Assembly (NCBI GenBank): GCA_947039485.1
Contig: CAMQZC010000004.1
Location: 43,486-107,485 of the forward strand
DNA: 64,000 bases
Origin: an uncultured Verrucomicrobiales bacterium
GTDB taxonomy: Bacteria; Verrucomicrobiota; Verrucomicrobiia; Verrucomicrobiales; Akkermansiaceae
Direction of reading: 5' to 3'
The notes beneath the pieces are model-generated. The model saw only the letters and a list, made by a program, of their open reading frames with translations, ran no database searches and was not told the origin of the DNA. The position numbers and the translations under genes are program-made. How positions within the stretch are numbered: the first letter of the stretch is position 1; the number at the start of each line of letters is the position of its first letter. Of this stretch, positions 1 to 8,439 are shown one piece after another.

Positions 1-2124
1 GTAACAATAGCCAAAGATATTCAGGTAGCTGATAACTCAACTGCTTATTTTCGCGCATACGGGGGGGCTGGAAATGCCTTCGTTAGCGGGGCCATCACAG
101 GTGATGCAACGACGACAATTGCGCAAACGGACTTGGGTCATATCACCTTGAACGACATCAGCGCATTTAAGGGTACGATCTCCGTCAGGGGCGGGTCTCT
201 TACGATTGCTGGTGGTACGGATGCCTCTGCTCCTATGAAGGCGGACATCAAGGCTATTGATGTACGGGGTGGCAAGACGCTCAACTTAGGCGCCAATACT
301 GATATTACCGTTGGTACCCTGGCAGGCTCTGACCAAGCAATCACTCTGGGTGATAATGCCAACCTTAATGTAGGAGGTAAACTCAGCGTCAACTCTGCGG
401 TGACACTTGGAACTGGCTCCAAAATTAATCTCCTTGACAATGCTACGCTGTTGTTCAATGGGACATCGACGACGACGGCTGGATCCAGCATCGTGGTCTC
501 TCATGGCGCATCTATCGTGAGTAATACTGGTGCCTCGTTGACACTTGCGGGCAATATCGTCAGTGCTGAAGGTTCTGCCACTTCAGATCTGCTGACAATG
601 TCTGGCAATATGAAGATTTATGGGAATATCAATCTTGTTGGTGATCTGGTATTCACGGACGGGACTATTAACCTTGGTGTGGGTGATAAATCGGCTTTGA
701 CAATTGCGGCTGATTCCATACAGCTCAATGCTGGCGCGACGCTTGTCGTGTCTCATCAAGGACATAATGGTACGGATAAATTTAATACGGATCTCATTCT
801 TAATGGTGGCACGCTCTCGCTCTTCGATATGGGGAATAAGGGAAGGCCAGGTCACGAAAATGCTGGTGATAGTATTGCCTTTAAAGCGCTTAATGTGATA
901 GCAGATAGCAAGATATTACTTAATGATTATAATGGTGGATTTACCTTTGATACGCTGAGTGGTAATGCTAATCTTAGGATCGAAGCAAATGCCGGCGAGG
1001 CAAATCATGTTAGATTCAATGGAGTGACGGACTATCATGGGACGCTTAACTACACTGGCAATGCATCCCTGTCTAGCCTCATCTTTGCTGGTACCATCAG
1101 CCAGAGCTCGGGGAAGCACATGACGGTGACTGGCGGCCATGCTGTCAATGCTGATGGCAACCTTCGCTTTACAGGTCAAGGCGGCGCAACATTCGATAGC
1201 GTTATTCAGGATAACGGTGCTACCGTAGGCTCCCTGAATATTGCTGGTGGTTTTGACCTCAACCTCAATGCTAACAATACCTATAGCGGTAATACCGTGA
1301 TTACAGGTGATCTTGTTAACGATGCTACCACAGTAACGGCAGGCAACAATGGGGCCTTTGGCACTGGCGCAGTCACAGCTACGGGCAATGCAGATGTCAT
1401 CATCAAGAATGGAGTCACCATCGCCAACAGCGTGACAGTCTCCGCAGGCGCTGATCTCATTGTCAAGGGCACTGATACTACGAGCAATAAGATTACGGTA
1501 AGCACAAAAACAGGTATTGCGACATCTACAGCAACGCTCAGCGGAATCTCCGCTGGTAGCATCACCTCTGCGACCCTCAGTAATGCCACTCTTAATCTTG
1601 CTGGGGCCACAACGGTGACCACACTCGATCTGTCCAATGGCGCGACTCTCGCTGCTATTGGTGGTAATGCCACACTTACGGCGACGGATGTGATCATTGC
1701 TGCTTCTGTAGCTGATGGCACACTCACAATTACCGAAGGTGTTGTATCCCCCTTAGGCGATATCACGAGCACAAACCTCAGCATCAGTAGCCTCGGGGAT
1801 GTCTCAACGATCATTAACGGCTCCCTCATCCTCAATATTGAGTTGACGGCAGACGAGTATGCGGCATTCACTAGTCTCAATGAGTTCCTCACCTTCACGG
1901 TTGATGGCTTGAAGTCACTGGATGGTGTCGATCTGAGCACTATCACCATTAACTTAGGTGATGGCACAGATTCGACTCAGTTTAATCCGGCGGACTTCTA
2001 CATCAATTCGGCGGGTGATGTGACCTTTACCTCCTCGGCCTCTGTCCCTGAGCCAAGTACTGCGGTGCTGAGTCTTCTCGCGCTTGCTGGTCTCGCTGCT
2101 CGCCGCCGCCGCAAGCAAGCCTAA
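1..2124 (+). CDS. PEP-CTERM passenger-type surface protein, 5' end missing
   Basis: The frame is open from base 1, so only the last 707 residues are present and the true start lies upstream. The protein is Gly/Ala/Thr/Asn-rich with repeated short beta-strand units of the kind found in autotransporter-associated (PATR) repeats, for example around NNTYSGNTVITG near position 1270, which suggests a right-handed beta-helix. The last about 26 residues form a PEP-CTERM sorting signal: VPEPSTA, a hydrophobic stretch LSLLALAGLA, then ARRRRKQA. By family knowledge such tails are processed by an exosortase and the protein is retained in or released from the outer envelope; no exosortase is seen here. 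Function is unknown, probably surface display or adhesion. A strong hairpin terminator follows 30 bp downstream. Confidence 0.9.
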   Translation, partial: VTIAKDIQVADNSTAYFRAYGGAGNAFVSGAITGDATTTIAQTDLGHITLNDISAFKGTISVRGGSLTIAGGTDASAPMKADIKAIDVRGGKTLNLGANTDITVGTLAGSDQAITLGDNANLNVGGKLSVNSAVTLGTGSKINLLDNATLLFNGTSTTTAGSSIVVSHGASIVSNTGASLTLAGNIVSAEGSATSDLLTMSGNMKIYGNINLVGDLVFTDGTINLGVGDKSALTIAADSIQLNAGATLVVSHQGHNGTDKFNTDLILNGGTLSLFDMGNKGRPGHENAGDSIAFKALNVIADSKILLNDYNGGFTFDTLSGNANLRIEANAGEANHVRFNGVTDYHGTLNYTGNASLSSLIFAGTISQSSGKHMTVTGGHAVNADGNLRFTGQGGATFDSVIQDNGATVGSLNIAGGFDLNLNANNTYSGNTVITGDLVNDATTVTAGNNGAFGTGAVTATGNADVIIKNGVTIANSVTVSAGADLIVKGTDTTSNKITVSTKTGIATSTATLSGISAGSITSATLSNATLNLAGATTVTTLDLSNGATLAAIGGNATLTATDVIIAASVADGTLTITEGVVSPLGDITSTNLSISSLGDVSTIINGSLILNIELTADEYAAFTSLNEFLTFTVDGLKSLDGVDLSTITINLGDGTDSTQFNPADFYINSAGDVTFTSSASVPEPSTAVLSLLALAGLAARRRRKQA

Positions 2125-2153
2125 GGCTCGCGCTGCTAAAGCAAATAATTATT

Positions 2154-2192
2154 AAGCCGCCTAGCTCATGATGAGCTAGGCGGCTTTTTTTT
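2154..2192 (+). terminator. Rho-independent terminator of the PEP-CTERM gene
   Basis: Perfect 16-bp inverted repeat (arms 2154-2169 and 2171-2186, closing with a tight loop around CATGATG) followed by eight T residues at 2185-2192 on the plus strand. Confidence 0.92.
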
Positions 2193-2212
2193 GAGGAGCT
2201 GTTGAGCGTTTT

Positions 2213-4741
2213 TTAACCCTGCGCGGAGACGCTTAGGTAGCTGCGCGTTGCTTCGGGGGCAAGTACTCTCTTGATAAAGGCTTGGATTTGCTCGTGGCTG
2301 ACGGCGCGCAGTAGCTCCGGGGTCTGGAGGCTGTAGTTGATGTCGATGCCGAGTAGGCAGTTGACGGCAAGGCTGCTGGCGAGCCGTTTGCCTGTTTGCA
2401 TATTCAGCTCATGTCCTGCTAGGGCGGTGGCGCGGCTGCGCTCAAGCTCTTCGGGGCTCATGCCCTTGGTAGCAATCTCTGCGAGGCAGCCATCTAGGGC
2501 GGCTCTCGCCTCGGCAAGTTGTGCCGGGGCGCAGCCGAGGTAGTAGTAGATGCAGCCGACGTCGATGCCTGAGAGGGATGCTGCTGAGGCGTAGTAGGCG
2601 AGGCCGCGCTTCTCTCGTATCTCGGTGAAGATGGGACCTGCCATGTCGCGCGCCCACTCGAGGTAGAGGGCGAGTAGGGGCATCTCCTCAGAGCTGGCTG
2701 CGAGCCCGGGGGTGGCGAGTGTGAGTACGGATTGCTCCTTGTCGCTGATGAGGTGGTGGCTTCCTGCTCGCTGGGCTGGGCTCTTGCTGCGCTGGATGGG
2801 GCTTCCTGCTGGGAGGGACGCAAAGAGGCTCTGCACGAGGCTAATGATTTGCTCTGGCTCGATGTCGCCCACAAGGCTGAGTACGGCGTTGCGACCGCAG
2901 CAGATGCGGCTGTGCTGGGCGAGGAGTTGTTTGACACTAAGGCTCTCGACGGAGTCAGCACTGCCATCGGGGCTCAGGCCATAGGCCTCATCGCCAAAGC
3001 AGTGGCGGCGCAGCTCGCGAAAGGCGAGGGCGGCTGGGTCCTCCTCTGCGTCGAGGATTTCTGCGATGAGTGCGTCTTTTTCGATGCGCAGGGTCTCCTC
3101 GCTGATGCGGGGGTTGAGGCAGATGTCGGCGAGGATGTCGAGCATGCTGTTGATGTCCTCGCTGAGGCAGTTAGCGCTGATGCAGAGGGTATTGTTCTCT
3201 GCGCTGCTGCTGAGGGAGGCGCCGAGGTTCTCAAGGATGCTGCCGAGGTCGCTGCGGCTCTGGCTCGCCTTGAGCATGCACTCGGAGAGTAGGCTGTTGA
3301 TGCCTGATGTCTCGATGCTCTCGCTGGCGACGCCTGCGCCAAGCGCGAGGCTGGCGTAGACCATGGGGATGCGCTTGTCGCAGCGGTAGAGGAGCTGGAG
3401 TCCATTGGCTAGCTCTAGCCGTTGGGGGGCTGCGAGATTGACGTTTTTTTGCTTGCTGCTCTCCTCGATATTGCTGCCGATGGGGTCGATGCTGATCTCG
3501 CAGAATTTGTTGATGGAGCTTTCTTGCATGTACTGGCGCATGACACGCTGTAGGTCGCTAGGCGTGACTCGCTTGAGGGCGTCTTCCCACTCCTCCATGC
3601 AGTTGCAGTTGTGGTTATGGTGCCAGCTCAGGGCAAGGATGGAGGCGCTGCCTTGGACGGTGGCTAGGCTGCTGAGTCGCGCGCTGCGCTGTTGTCGCAG
3701 GGCGCGTTGTAGTCCTTGGGCGAGGCTCTCGAGGCTCTCGCTGGTGAGGAGCTCGCCGATGGTGGCGATGATGGCGGCGTGGACTTGCTCTCGCTTGTCG
3801 CGGTCGCAGTCCGCCTCAATGACGATGGCGCTCTCGCCGTCGCGTGATGGGATGATGCTGCATGAGAGGTCATGGGCGATGCCCTGCTGATCATGGAGTC
3901 GCGTATGGAGTAGTGCGGCTCGTCCATCTCCGAGGATGCTGGCGAGCAGGCTCAGGGGGGCGGCATCGGGGTGCTGGGATGAGGGGCTGCGCCATGCGAG
4001 CATGAGGGAGCTGGTTGGCTGGGCAAACTCTCGCCTATGGAGACGTGGTCCCCACTGGGGCTGCTCGTAGGGGCTGCTCTGCGGCCATGGCGCACGGGCT
4101 GGGCGGCTGCCGGAGAGTTGCTGCACGGCCTCAAAGAATTGCGCTGGCTCTATGATGTCTCCTCCTGCGCTGCAGGCGATGAGGAGTCGAGAGGGGATGT
4201 AGTGGTTTGCGTGGTAGCTACACATGTCCTCATAGCTTAATGCGTCAAAGTTGGCGAGCTCACCGATGACGGGGAGGCGGCGGGGGTGGGCAAGGTAGAG
4301 GGTGCTTTGCAGGGCGTGGTAGGAGGCGTCGCAGGGGTCGTCGTTGTACATCTCCATCTCGCGGCGGATGACCTCGCGCTCACGCTCCCATTCTTCGCGG
4401 GGTAGGCTGGGGAGCAAGACGAGCTCGTGGAGCAGGTTGAGGAATTCGCGCCAGTGCTCGGCTGGGCCGTCGATGTGGTAGACGGTGCGATCGGTGCTGG
4501 TGTAGGCGTTCCAGATGCCGCCAAGGGATTGAACCTTTTGCGCGAGTGCTTCACCGCTGTAGTTTTTTGTGCCCTTGAAGACCATGTGCTCAAGCAGATG
4601 CGAGAGTCCAGAGCCAAGATGCTCCTCCTCGTGGATGGAGCCAGTCTGTACCCAGAACTGTAGGGAGAGTAGGGGGGCTTGGGACTGTGTGTTGAGCAGA
4701 ACTTGGACTCCGTTGGGACAGCGATACTGATGGGCTTGCAT
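2213..4741 (-). CDS. M16 family zinc metallopeptidase, two-domain (insulinase/PqqL type)
   Basis: Predicted 842-residue zinc protease of the M16 (pitrilysin/insulinase) family. The inverted zinc motif HLLEH (HxxEH) lies near residues 48-52, and the downstream helix EREREVIRREMEMYNDDP supplies the third, glutamate ligand. The protein contains two consecutive M16 modules: an active N-terminal half and a C-terminal half (from about residue 450, beginning RLELANGLQLLYRCD) without the HxxEH motif, the usual active/inactive clamshell. The frame extends 36 nt upstream to a TTG, but the ATG at 4741 (MQAHQYRCPNG) fits the family start. No signal peptide is seen. It stands alone: the rhamnose genes upstream end with their own terminator. 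Substrate unknown. Confidence 0.93.
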   Translation of the reverse strand: MQAHQYRCPNGVQVLLNTQSQAPLLSLQFWVQTGSIHEEEHLGSGLSHLLEHMVFKGTKNYSGEALAQKVQSLGGIWNAYTSTDRTVYHIDGPAEHWREFLNLLHELVLLPSLPREEWEREREVIRREMEMYNDDPCDASYHALQSTLYLAHPRRLPVIGELANFDALSYEDMCSYHANHYIPSRLLIACSAGGDIIEPAQFFEAVQQLSGSRPARAPWPQSSPYEQPQWGPRLHRREFAQPTSSLMLAWRSPSSQHPDAAPLSLLASILGDGRAALLHTRLHDQQGIAHDLSCSIIPSRDGESAIVIEADCDRDKREQVHAAIIATIGELLTSESLESLAQGLQRALRQQRSARLSSLATVQGSASILALSWHHNHNCNCMEEWEDALKRVTPSDLQRVMRQYMQESSINKFCEISIDPIGSNIEESSKQKNVNLAAPQRLELANGLQLLYRCDKRIPMVYASLALGAGVASESIETSGINSLLSECMLKASQSRSDLGSILENLGASLSSSAENNTLCISANCLSEDINSMLDILADICLNPRISEETLRIEKDALIAEILDAEEDPAALAFRELRRHCFGDEAYGLSPDGSADSVESLSVKQLLAQHSRICCGRNAVLSLVGDIEPEQIISLVQSLFASLPAGSPIQRSKSPAQRAGSHHLISDKEQSVLTLATPGLAASSEEMPLLALYLEWARDMAGPIFTEIREKRGLAYYASAASLSGIDVGCIYYYLGCAPAQLAEARAALDGCLAEIATKGMSPEELERSRATALAGHELNMQTGKRLASSLAVNCLLGIDINYSLQTPELLRAVSHEQIQAFIKRVLAPEATRSYLSVSAQG

Positions 4742-4780
4742 GGGTGGTATTGTGCCACAGATGCTGCAGTAGTACAAAGC

Positions 4781-4817
4781 AAAAAGAAGGCATGGGGCTT
4801 GTTGCCCTATGCCTTCT
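4781..4817 (-). terminator. Terminator of the rfb gene cluster
   Basis: Hairpin with 14-bp arms 4785-4798 and 4804-4817 (one G-T mismatch), followed on the minus strand by a T run (plus-strand A residues 4781-4785). It lies 25 bp beyond the rfbB stop codon. Confidence 0.85.
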
Positions 4818-4841
4818 CCTTAGATTTTGCTGCTGCGTTTC

Positions 4842-5855
4842 TTATCCTTGGTTGAGGTACCAGAGGATTGTCTTGTCGATGCCGCTCTCAAAGTCCTCCT
4901 CGGCCTTCCAGCCGAGCTCGGTCTCGAGCTTGGTGGCGTCGATGGCGTAGCGGAGGTCATGACCGGGGCGGTCGGTGACAAAGGTGATGAGTTCTCTGTA
5001 CTTGGCGCCGCTCTCGCGTGGTTTCTGCTCATCGAGGATGTCGCAGATGGTGTTGACAATTTGCATGTTGGTGCGCTCGTTGCGCCCTCCGACGTTGTAG
5101 GTCTCTGCGGAGCGTCCCTCGTGGTAGACTAGGTCGATGGCGCGGGCGTGGTCGAGGACGTAGAGCCAGTCACGCACGTTCTCTCCCTTGCCGTAGATGG
5201 GGATTGATTCACCTGCGAGGCATTTGCGGATGATGGTGGGGATGAGTTTCTCTCCATGCTGCTTTGGTCCGTAGTTGTTGGAGCAGTTGGAGGTGGTCAC
5301 ATCCATGCCGTAGGTGTGGTGGTAGGCGCGCACGAGGAAGTCGGAGCTTGCTTTGCTGGCTGAGTAGGGGCTGTTGGGGGCGTAGGGGGTGGTCTCCTCA
5401 AAGAGGCCGCTATCGCCGAGGGTGCCATAGACCTCATCGGTGGAGATGTGGTGGAAGCGGCAGCTCTCATAGCCATCCTTGTAGCACTTGGGGGCAGTCA
5501 TCCAGTGGCGACGTGCGGCCTCAAGGAGCTCGAATGTGCCGATGATGTTGGTCTGGATGAAGGCGCCGGGGCCTGTGATGGAGTTGTCTACGTGGCTCTC
5601 AGCGGCAAAGTGGATGACGCCGCGGATGTCGTGCTTGGTAAAGAGCTCGTCAAGCAGTGCGCTCTCGCAGATGCTGCCTTGCACGAAGCTGTAGTTGGTC
5701 ATGCTCTCGCACTCGACAAGGTTCTTGAGGTCGCCTGCGTAGGTGAGCAGGTCGAGGTTGATGATGTCGTATTGGGGGTACTTCTCGCAGAAGTAGGGGA
5801 CGAAGTTAGCACCGATGAAGCCGGCGCCTCCTGTTACGAGTATTGCTTGAGACAT
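4842..5855 (-). CDS. rfbB: dTDP-glucose 4,6-dehydratase
   Basis: A 337-residue extended short-chain dehydrogenase converting dTDP-D-glucose to dTDP-4-keto-6-deoxyglucose, second step of dTDP-L-rhamnose synthesis. The NAD-binding GGAGFIG motif is at residues 9-15, the catalytic triad region TDE at 139-141 and YxxxK (Y164, K168) in PYSASKAS. Length matches RmlB. The start codon overlaps the end of rfbD by 22 bp, so rfbA, rfbC, rfbD and rfbB are one translationally coupled unit in the order A-C-D-B. A terminator follows immediately. Cytoplasmic; the product feeds rhamnose into envelope glycans. Confidence 0.97.
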   Translation of the reverse strand: MSQAILVTGGAGFIGANFVPYFCEKYPQYDIINLDLLTYAGDLKNLVECESMTNYSFVQGSICESALLDELFTKHDIRGVIHFAAESHVDNSITGPGAFIQTNIIGTFELLEAARRHWMTAPKCYKDGYESCRFHHISTDEVYGTLGDSGLFEETTPYAPNSPYSASKASSDFLVRAYHHTYGMDVTTSNCSNNYGPKQHGEKLIPTIIRKCLAGESIPIYGKGENVRDWLYVLDHARAIDLVYHEGRSAETYNVGGRNERTNMQIVNTICDILDEQKPRESGAKYRELITFVTDRPGHDLRYAIDATKLETELGWKAEEDFESGIDKTILWYLNQG

Positions 5856-6679
5856 GTGATGAGGCTTTCTTTCCAGTGTGGGATTGTGATGTTGAAATCG
5901 TTTTTGATTTTGCTCTTGTCGAGCAAGCTGTAGAAGGGGCGTTCGGCAGGCGTGGGGTATTGATCGCTGCGGATGGGGCTAATCTGGCAGCTTGTGATGC
6001 CAGAGAGGGCGGCTATCTCTACGGCAAAGTCATACCAAGAGCAGGCACCCTCGTTGCTGTAGTGGTAGATGCCCTTGGTTCCTGCTGTGAGCTGAGGGAT
6101 GATTTGCACGATGGCCGATGCAAGATCTCCTGCAAAGGTGGGGCTGCCTATCTGATCCGCGACGACATTGAGGCTCTCGCGGCTCGCGCAGAGCTGACGC
6201 ATGGTCTTGACGAAGTTCTTGCCATGGGCGGAGTAGAGCCATGCGGTGCGGATGATGAGGGCTGTTGATGCCTCTGCCAAGACGGCGTTTTCGCCATCGA
6301 GTTTGGTCTGTCCATAGACGGATTGGGGGCAGGGGCTGTCATCCTCGCGGTAGGGTCGGTAGTTGCGGCCGTCAAAGACGTAGTCGGTGGAGACGTGGAT
6401 GATGGCAGCTCCGCTGCGCGCGAGGGCGCGGGGGCCATCAACGTTGATTTTGGCGGCGAGCTGTGGCTGCTCTTCGGCGAGGTCGACGGCGGTGAAGGCG
6501 GCGCAGTTGATGATGTGACTAATCTTGTTGTTCGTCACAAAGCTCATCACGGCGGCTTCGTCGCAGATGTCGAGCTCGGCTACATCGGTGAGGATGGCAT
6601 CTGGGAGGAGGCGGGCGAGCTCTCGGCCTAGCTGGCCATTAGCCCCTGTAATGAGGTATATGTTGGATTGCTTTTGCAT
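5834..6679 (-). CDS. rfbD: dTDP-4-dehydrorhamnose reductase
   Basis: A 281-residue RmlD-type reductase that performs the last step to dTDP-L-rhamnose with NAD(P)H. The nucleotide-binding motif GANGQLG is at residues 13-19. Family hallmarks include the INCAAFTAVDLAEEQP stretch, HVSTDYVFDG and the catalytic YGQTK (YxxxK). The 5' end overlaps rfbC by 41 bp and the 3' end overlaps rfbB by 22 bp, so expression is coupled. Length is normal for the family and no key residue is missing. Confidence 0.96.
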   Translation of the reverse strand: MQKQSNIYLITGANGQLGRELARLLPDAILTDVAELDICDEAAVMSFVTNNKISHIINCAAFTAVDLAEEQPQLAAKINVDGPRALARSGAAIIHVSTDYVFDGRNYRPYREDDSPCPQSVYGQTKLDGENAVLAEASTALIIRTAWLYSAHGKNFVKTMRQLCASRESLNVVADQIGSPTFAGDLASAIVQIIPQLTAGTKGIYHYSNEGACSWYDFAVEIAALSGITSCQISPIRSDQYPTPAERPFYSLLDKSKIKNDFNITIPHWKESLITCLKQYS

Positions 6680-7190
6680 TGCGGTCTTTCTCTGAGATGA
6701 TGGCCTTGTTGGCAGCGATGCCCCAGTCGATACCGAGGCTGGGGTCGTCGTAGCGTGCGGATATCTCCGCGTCTTTGCAGTAGGCGTTGTCGCATTTGTA
6801 TGCGAATGTGGCGCTCTCGCTCAGTACGCTAAAGCCGTGCAGGAAGCCGCGGGGGATGAGGAGCTGACGCTTGTTCTCACCACTGAGCTCAACGGCGACG
6901 TGCTGCCCAAATGTAGGGCTACCCTCGCGGATGTCGACGGCGACGTCGAGGACGCGGCCTTGGATGACGCGCACGAGCTTGGCTTGTGCGTGCTCTCCAT
7001 CTTGGGCATGGAGGCCTCGGATGGTGCCGTGGCTGGAGCAGGACTCGTTGTCTTGGATAAAGCGGTTGGGGATGCCTGCGGCCTGGTAGCTCGCCTCGTT
7101 GTAGCTCTCAAGGAAGTAGCCTCGCTCATCGGCAAAGACGCGGGGCTCAAGGATGAGCAGGCCTTCAATCGCTGTGTGTGTGATGTTCAT
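6639..7190 (-). CDS. rfbC: dTDP-4-dehydrorhamnose 3,5-epimerase
   Basis: A 183-residue cupin-fold RmlC epimerase acting on dTDP-4-keto-6-deoxyglucose. Recognisable segments are LEPRVFADERGYFLESYN, the catalytic-histidine motif TIRGLH, the VRVIQGRVLDVAVDIR strand and FLHGFSVLSE. The open frame runs upstream to 7328, but the ATG at 7190 (MNITHTAIEG) gives the normal family length and does not overlap rfbA, whose stop is 11 bp upstream. The 3' end overlaps rfbD by 41 bp, an unusually long coupling overlap. Confidence 0.95.
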   Translation of the reverse strand: MNITHTAIEGLLILEPRVFADERGYFLESYNEASYQAAGIPNRFIQDNESCSSHGTIRGLHAQDGEHAQAKLVRVIQGRVLDVAVDIREGSPTFGQHVAVELSGENKRQLLIPRGFLHGFSVLSESATFAYKCDNAYCKDAEISARYDDPSLGIDWGIAANKAIISEKDRNAKAIQHIPHYRG

Positions 7191-7200
7191 TTTGTTGTGA

Positions 7201-8076
7201 TTATCGTGAGCTGATGATTTTCTCCAAGTAGCTGCGGTAGTCGCAGTTTGGCAAGGCGTCAATGAGTTCTTGCATCTGGGCTTTGTTGATGAAGTTGCGT
7301 GTGTAGGCGATCTCCTCAAGGCAGGCAAGCTTGAGGCCTTGGCGCTTCTCGATGATTTGGATGAATTGGCTAGAGTCCATCAGTGACTCTGGTGTGCCCG
7401 CGTCAAGCCATGCATTGCCTCGACCCATGGGCACGACGTTCATGCGGCCTTCTTGCAGGTAGAGGTTGTTGAGGTCTGTGATCTCGTACTCGCCGCGTGC
7501 GGATGGCTTCAACGCGCGGGCTTTTTGCACGATGTCGCTGGGGTAGAAGTAGAGCCCAACTGAGGCAAAGTTTGATTTGGGATTGCTGGGTTTTTCCTCG
7601 ATGGAGAGGGCCTTGTTGTTCTCGTCAAACTCGACAACGCCAAAGCGCTCTGGGTCGGCAACGTGGTAGGCAAAGATGGTGGCGCGCTCGCCTTTGTTCT
7701 GCTCGACCTCTTGCTTGAATGATTCAAGTGCTCCACCCATGTAGAAGATGTTGTCCCCAAGGATGAGGGCAACATCATCATCTCCGATAAAGTCGGCGCC
7801 GAGGGTGAATGCTTGTGCGATGCCCTTGGGCTCGGCCTGCACCTTGTAGCTGATCTTGAGACCGAGCTGGCTGCCATCGCCAAAGAGTCGCTCGATGTTG
7901 GGCGTGTCTTGGGGGGTGGAGATGATGAGGATGTCGCGGATACCAAAGATGAGCAGTGTGGAGAGCGGATAATAAATCATCGGCTTATCATACACGGGCA
8001 GCAGTTGCTTGGATGTTGTTTTGGTCAGGGGGTAGAGTCGGCTGCCAGAGCCGCCTGCGAGTACGATGCCTTTCAT
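7201..8076 (-). CDS. rfbA: glucose-1-phosphate thymidylyltransferase
   Basis: A 291-residue RmlA enzyme making dTDP-glucose from glucose-1-phosphate and dTTP, the entry step of the rhamnose pathway. It begins MKGIVLAGGSGSRLYPLT, with the nucleotide-binding GGxGxRLxPLT signature, followed by KQLLPVYDKPMIYYPLSTL and the metal-binding LGDNIFY. The frame stays open upstream to 8166, but the ATG at 8076 matches the conserved start. It is the first gene of the A-C-D-B unit; a possible -10 box (TACAAT on the minus strand, plus positions 8099-8104) lies 22 nt upstream without a clear -35. Confidence 0.96.
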   Translation of the reverse strand: MKGIVLAGGSGSRLYPLTKTTSKQLLPVYDKPMIYYPLSTLLIFGIRDILIISTPQDTPNIERLFGDGSQLGLKISYKVQAEPKGIAQAFTLGADFIGDDDVALILGDNIFYMGGALESFKQEVEQNKGERATIFAYHVADPERFGVVEFDENNKALSIEEKPSNPKSNFASVGLYFYPSDIVQKARALKPSARGEYEITDLNNLYLQEGRMNVVPMGRGNAWLDAGTPESLMDSSQFIQIIEKRQGLKLACLEEIAYTRNFINKAQMQELIDALPNCDYRSYLEKIISSR

Positions 8077-8439
8077 GATGATTGGATGTGAGCTTTTGAT
8101 TGTAAAGAGTTTTTGTTTTGTTATTGCTTCTGTCGCGCCCGCAGGCGCTTCGTGGCTTATGCCCAATAATAAAATATGATGGGTTTATTTTAACATGTTG
8201 ATGCTGTTTTGCAAGCCATTTTACCACCTCTGTTTTTCTTTGTAAACTTATTGATTCTGAGTCGGATACGATGACTAGATTTGAAGGGTTAATTTCTTCC
8301 TCTTGTTTGATGAAGGCTGTTTTTTTTGAGGATATACAGCATCCGAATAGGGGGATGCGTTTTTCTTTGAAATCAGGCTTGCTGCTCAGGGGATTAACTT
8401 CTTGCTCCACGGGGCATGGTCTTGAAGATGAAGCGCCTC
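8077..8439. other. Intergenic region between rfbA and comM (363 bp)
   Basis: A+T-rich spacer holding the probable rfbA promoter and leader near 8099-8160. On the minus strand a frame is open from 8410 into rfbA (about 111 codons before the rfbA start), but its product matches no family I recognise and would overlap rfbA by 89 bp, so I do not call it a gene. A weak 6-bp hairpin (8339-8344 with 8353-8358) followed by a T-rich tract points along the plus strand, where there is no gene to terminate. Confidence 0.5.

Noticed and set aside
1281..1967. 228-codon minus-strand frame opposite the PEP-CTERM gene
   Set aside because: Shadow of a Gly/Ala/Thr-rich repeat gene; low-complexity Val/Ser/Leu product.
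8339..8358. Hairpin followed by T-rich sequence as a terminator
   Set aside because: Only 6 bp of stem and oriented on the strand that has no gene here.
7988..8410. 140-codon minus-strand frame upstream of and overlapping rfbA
   Set aside because: A+T-rich, no family recognised, and overlaps rfbA by 89 bp in another frame; kept only as a note in the intergenic entry.
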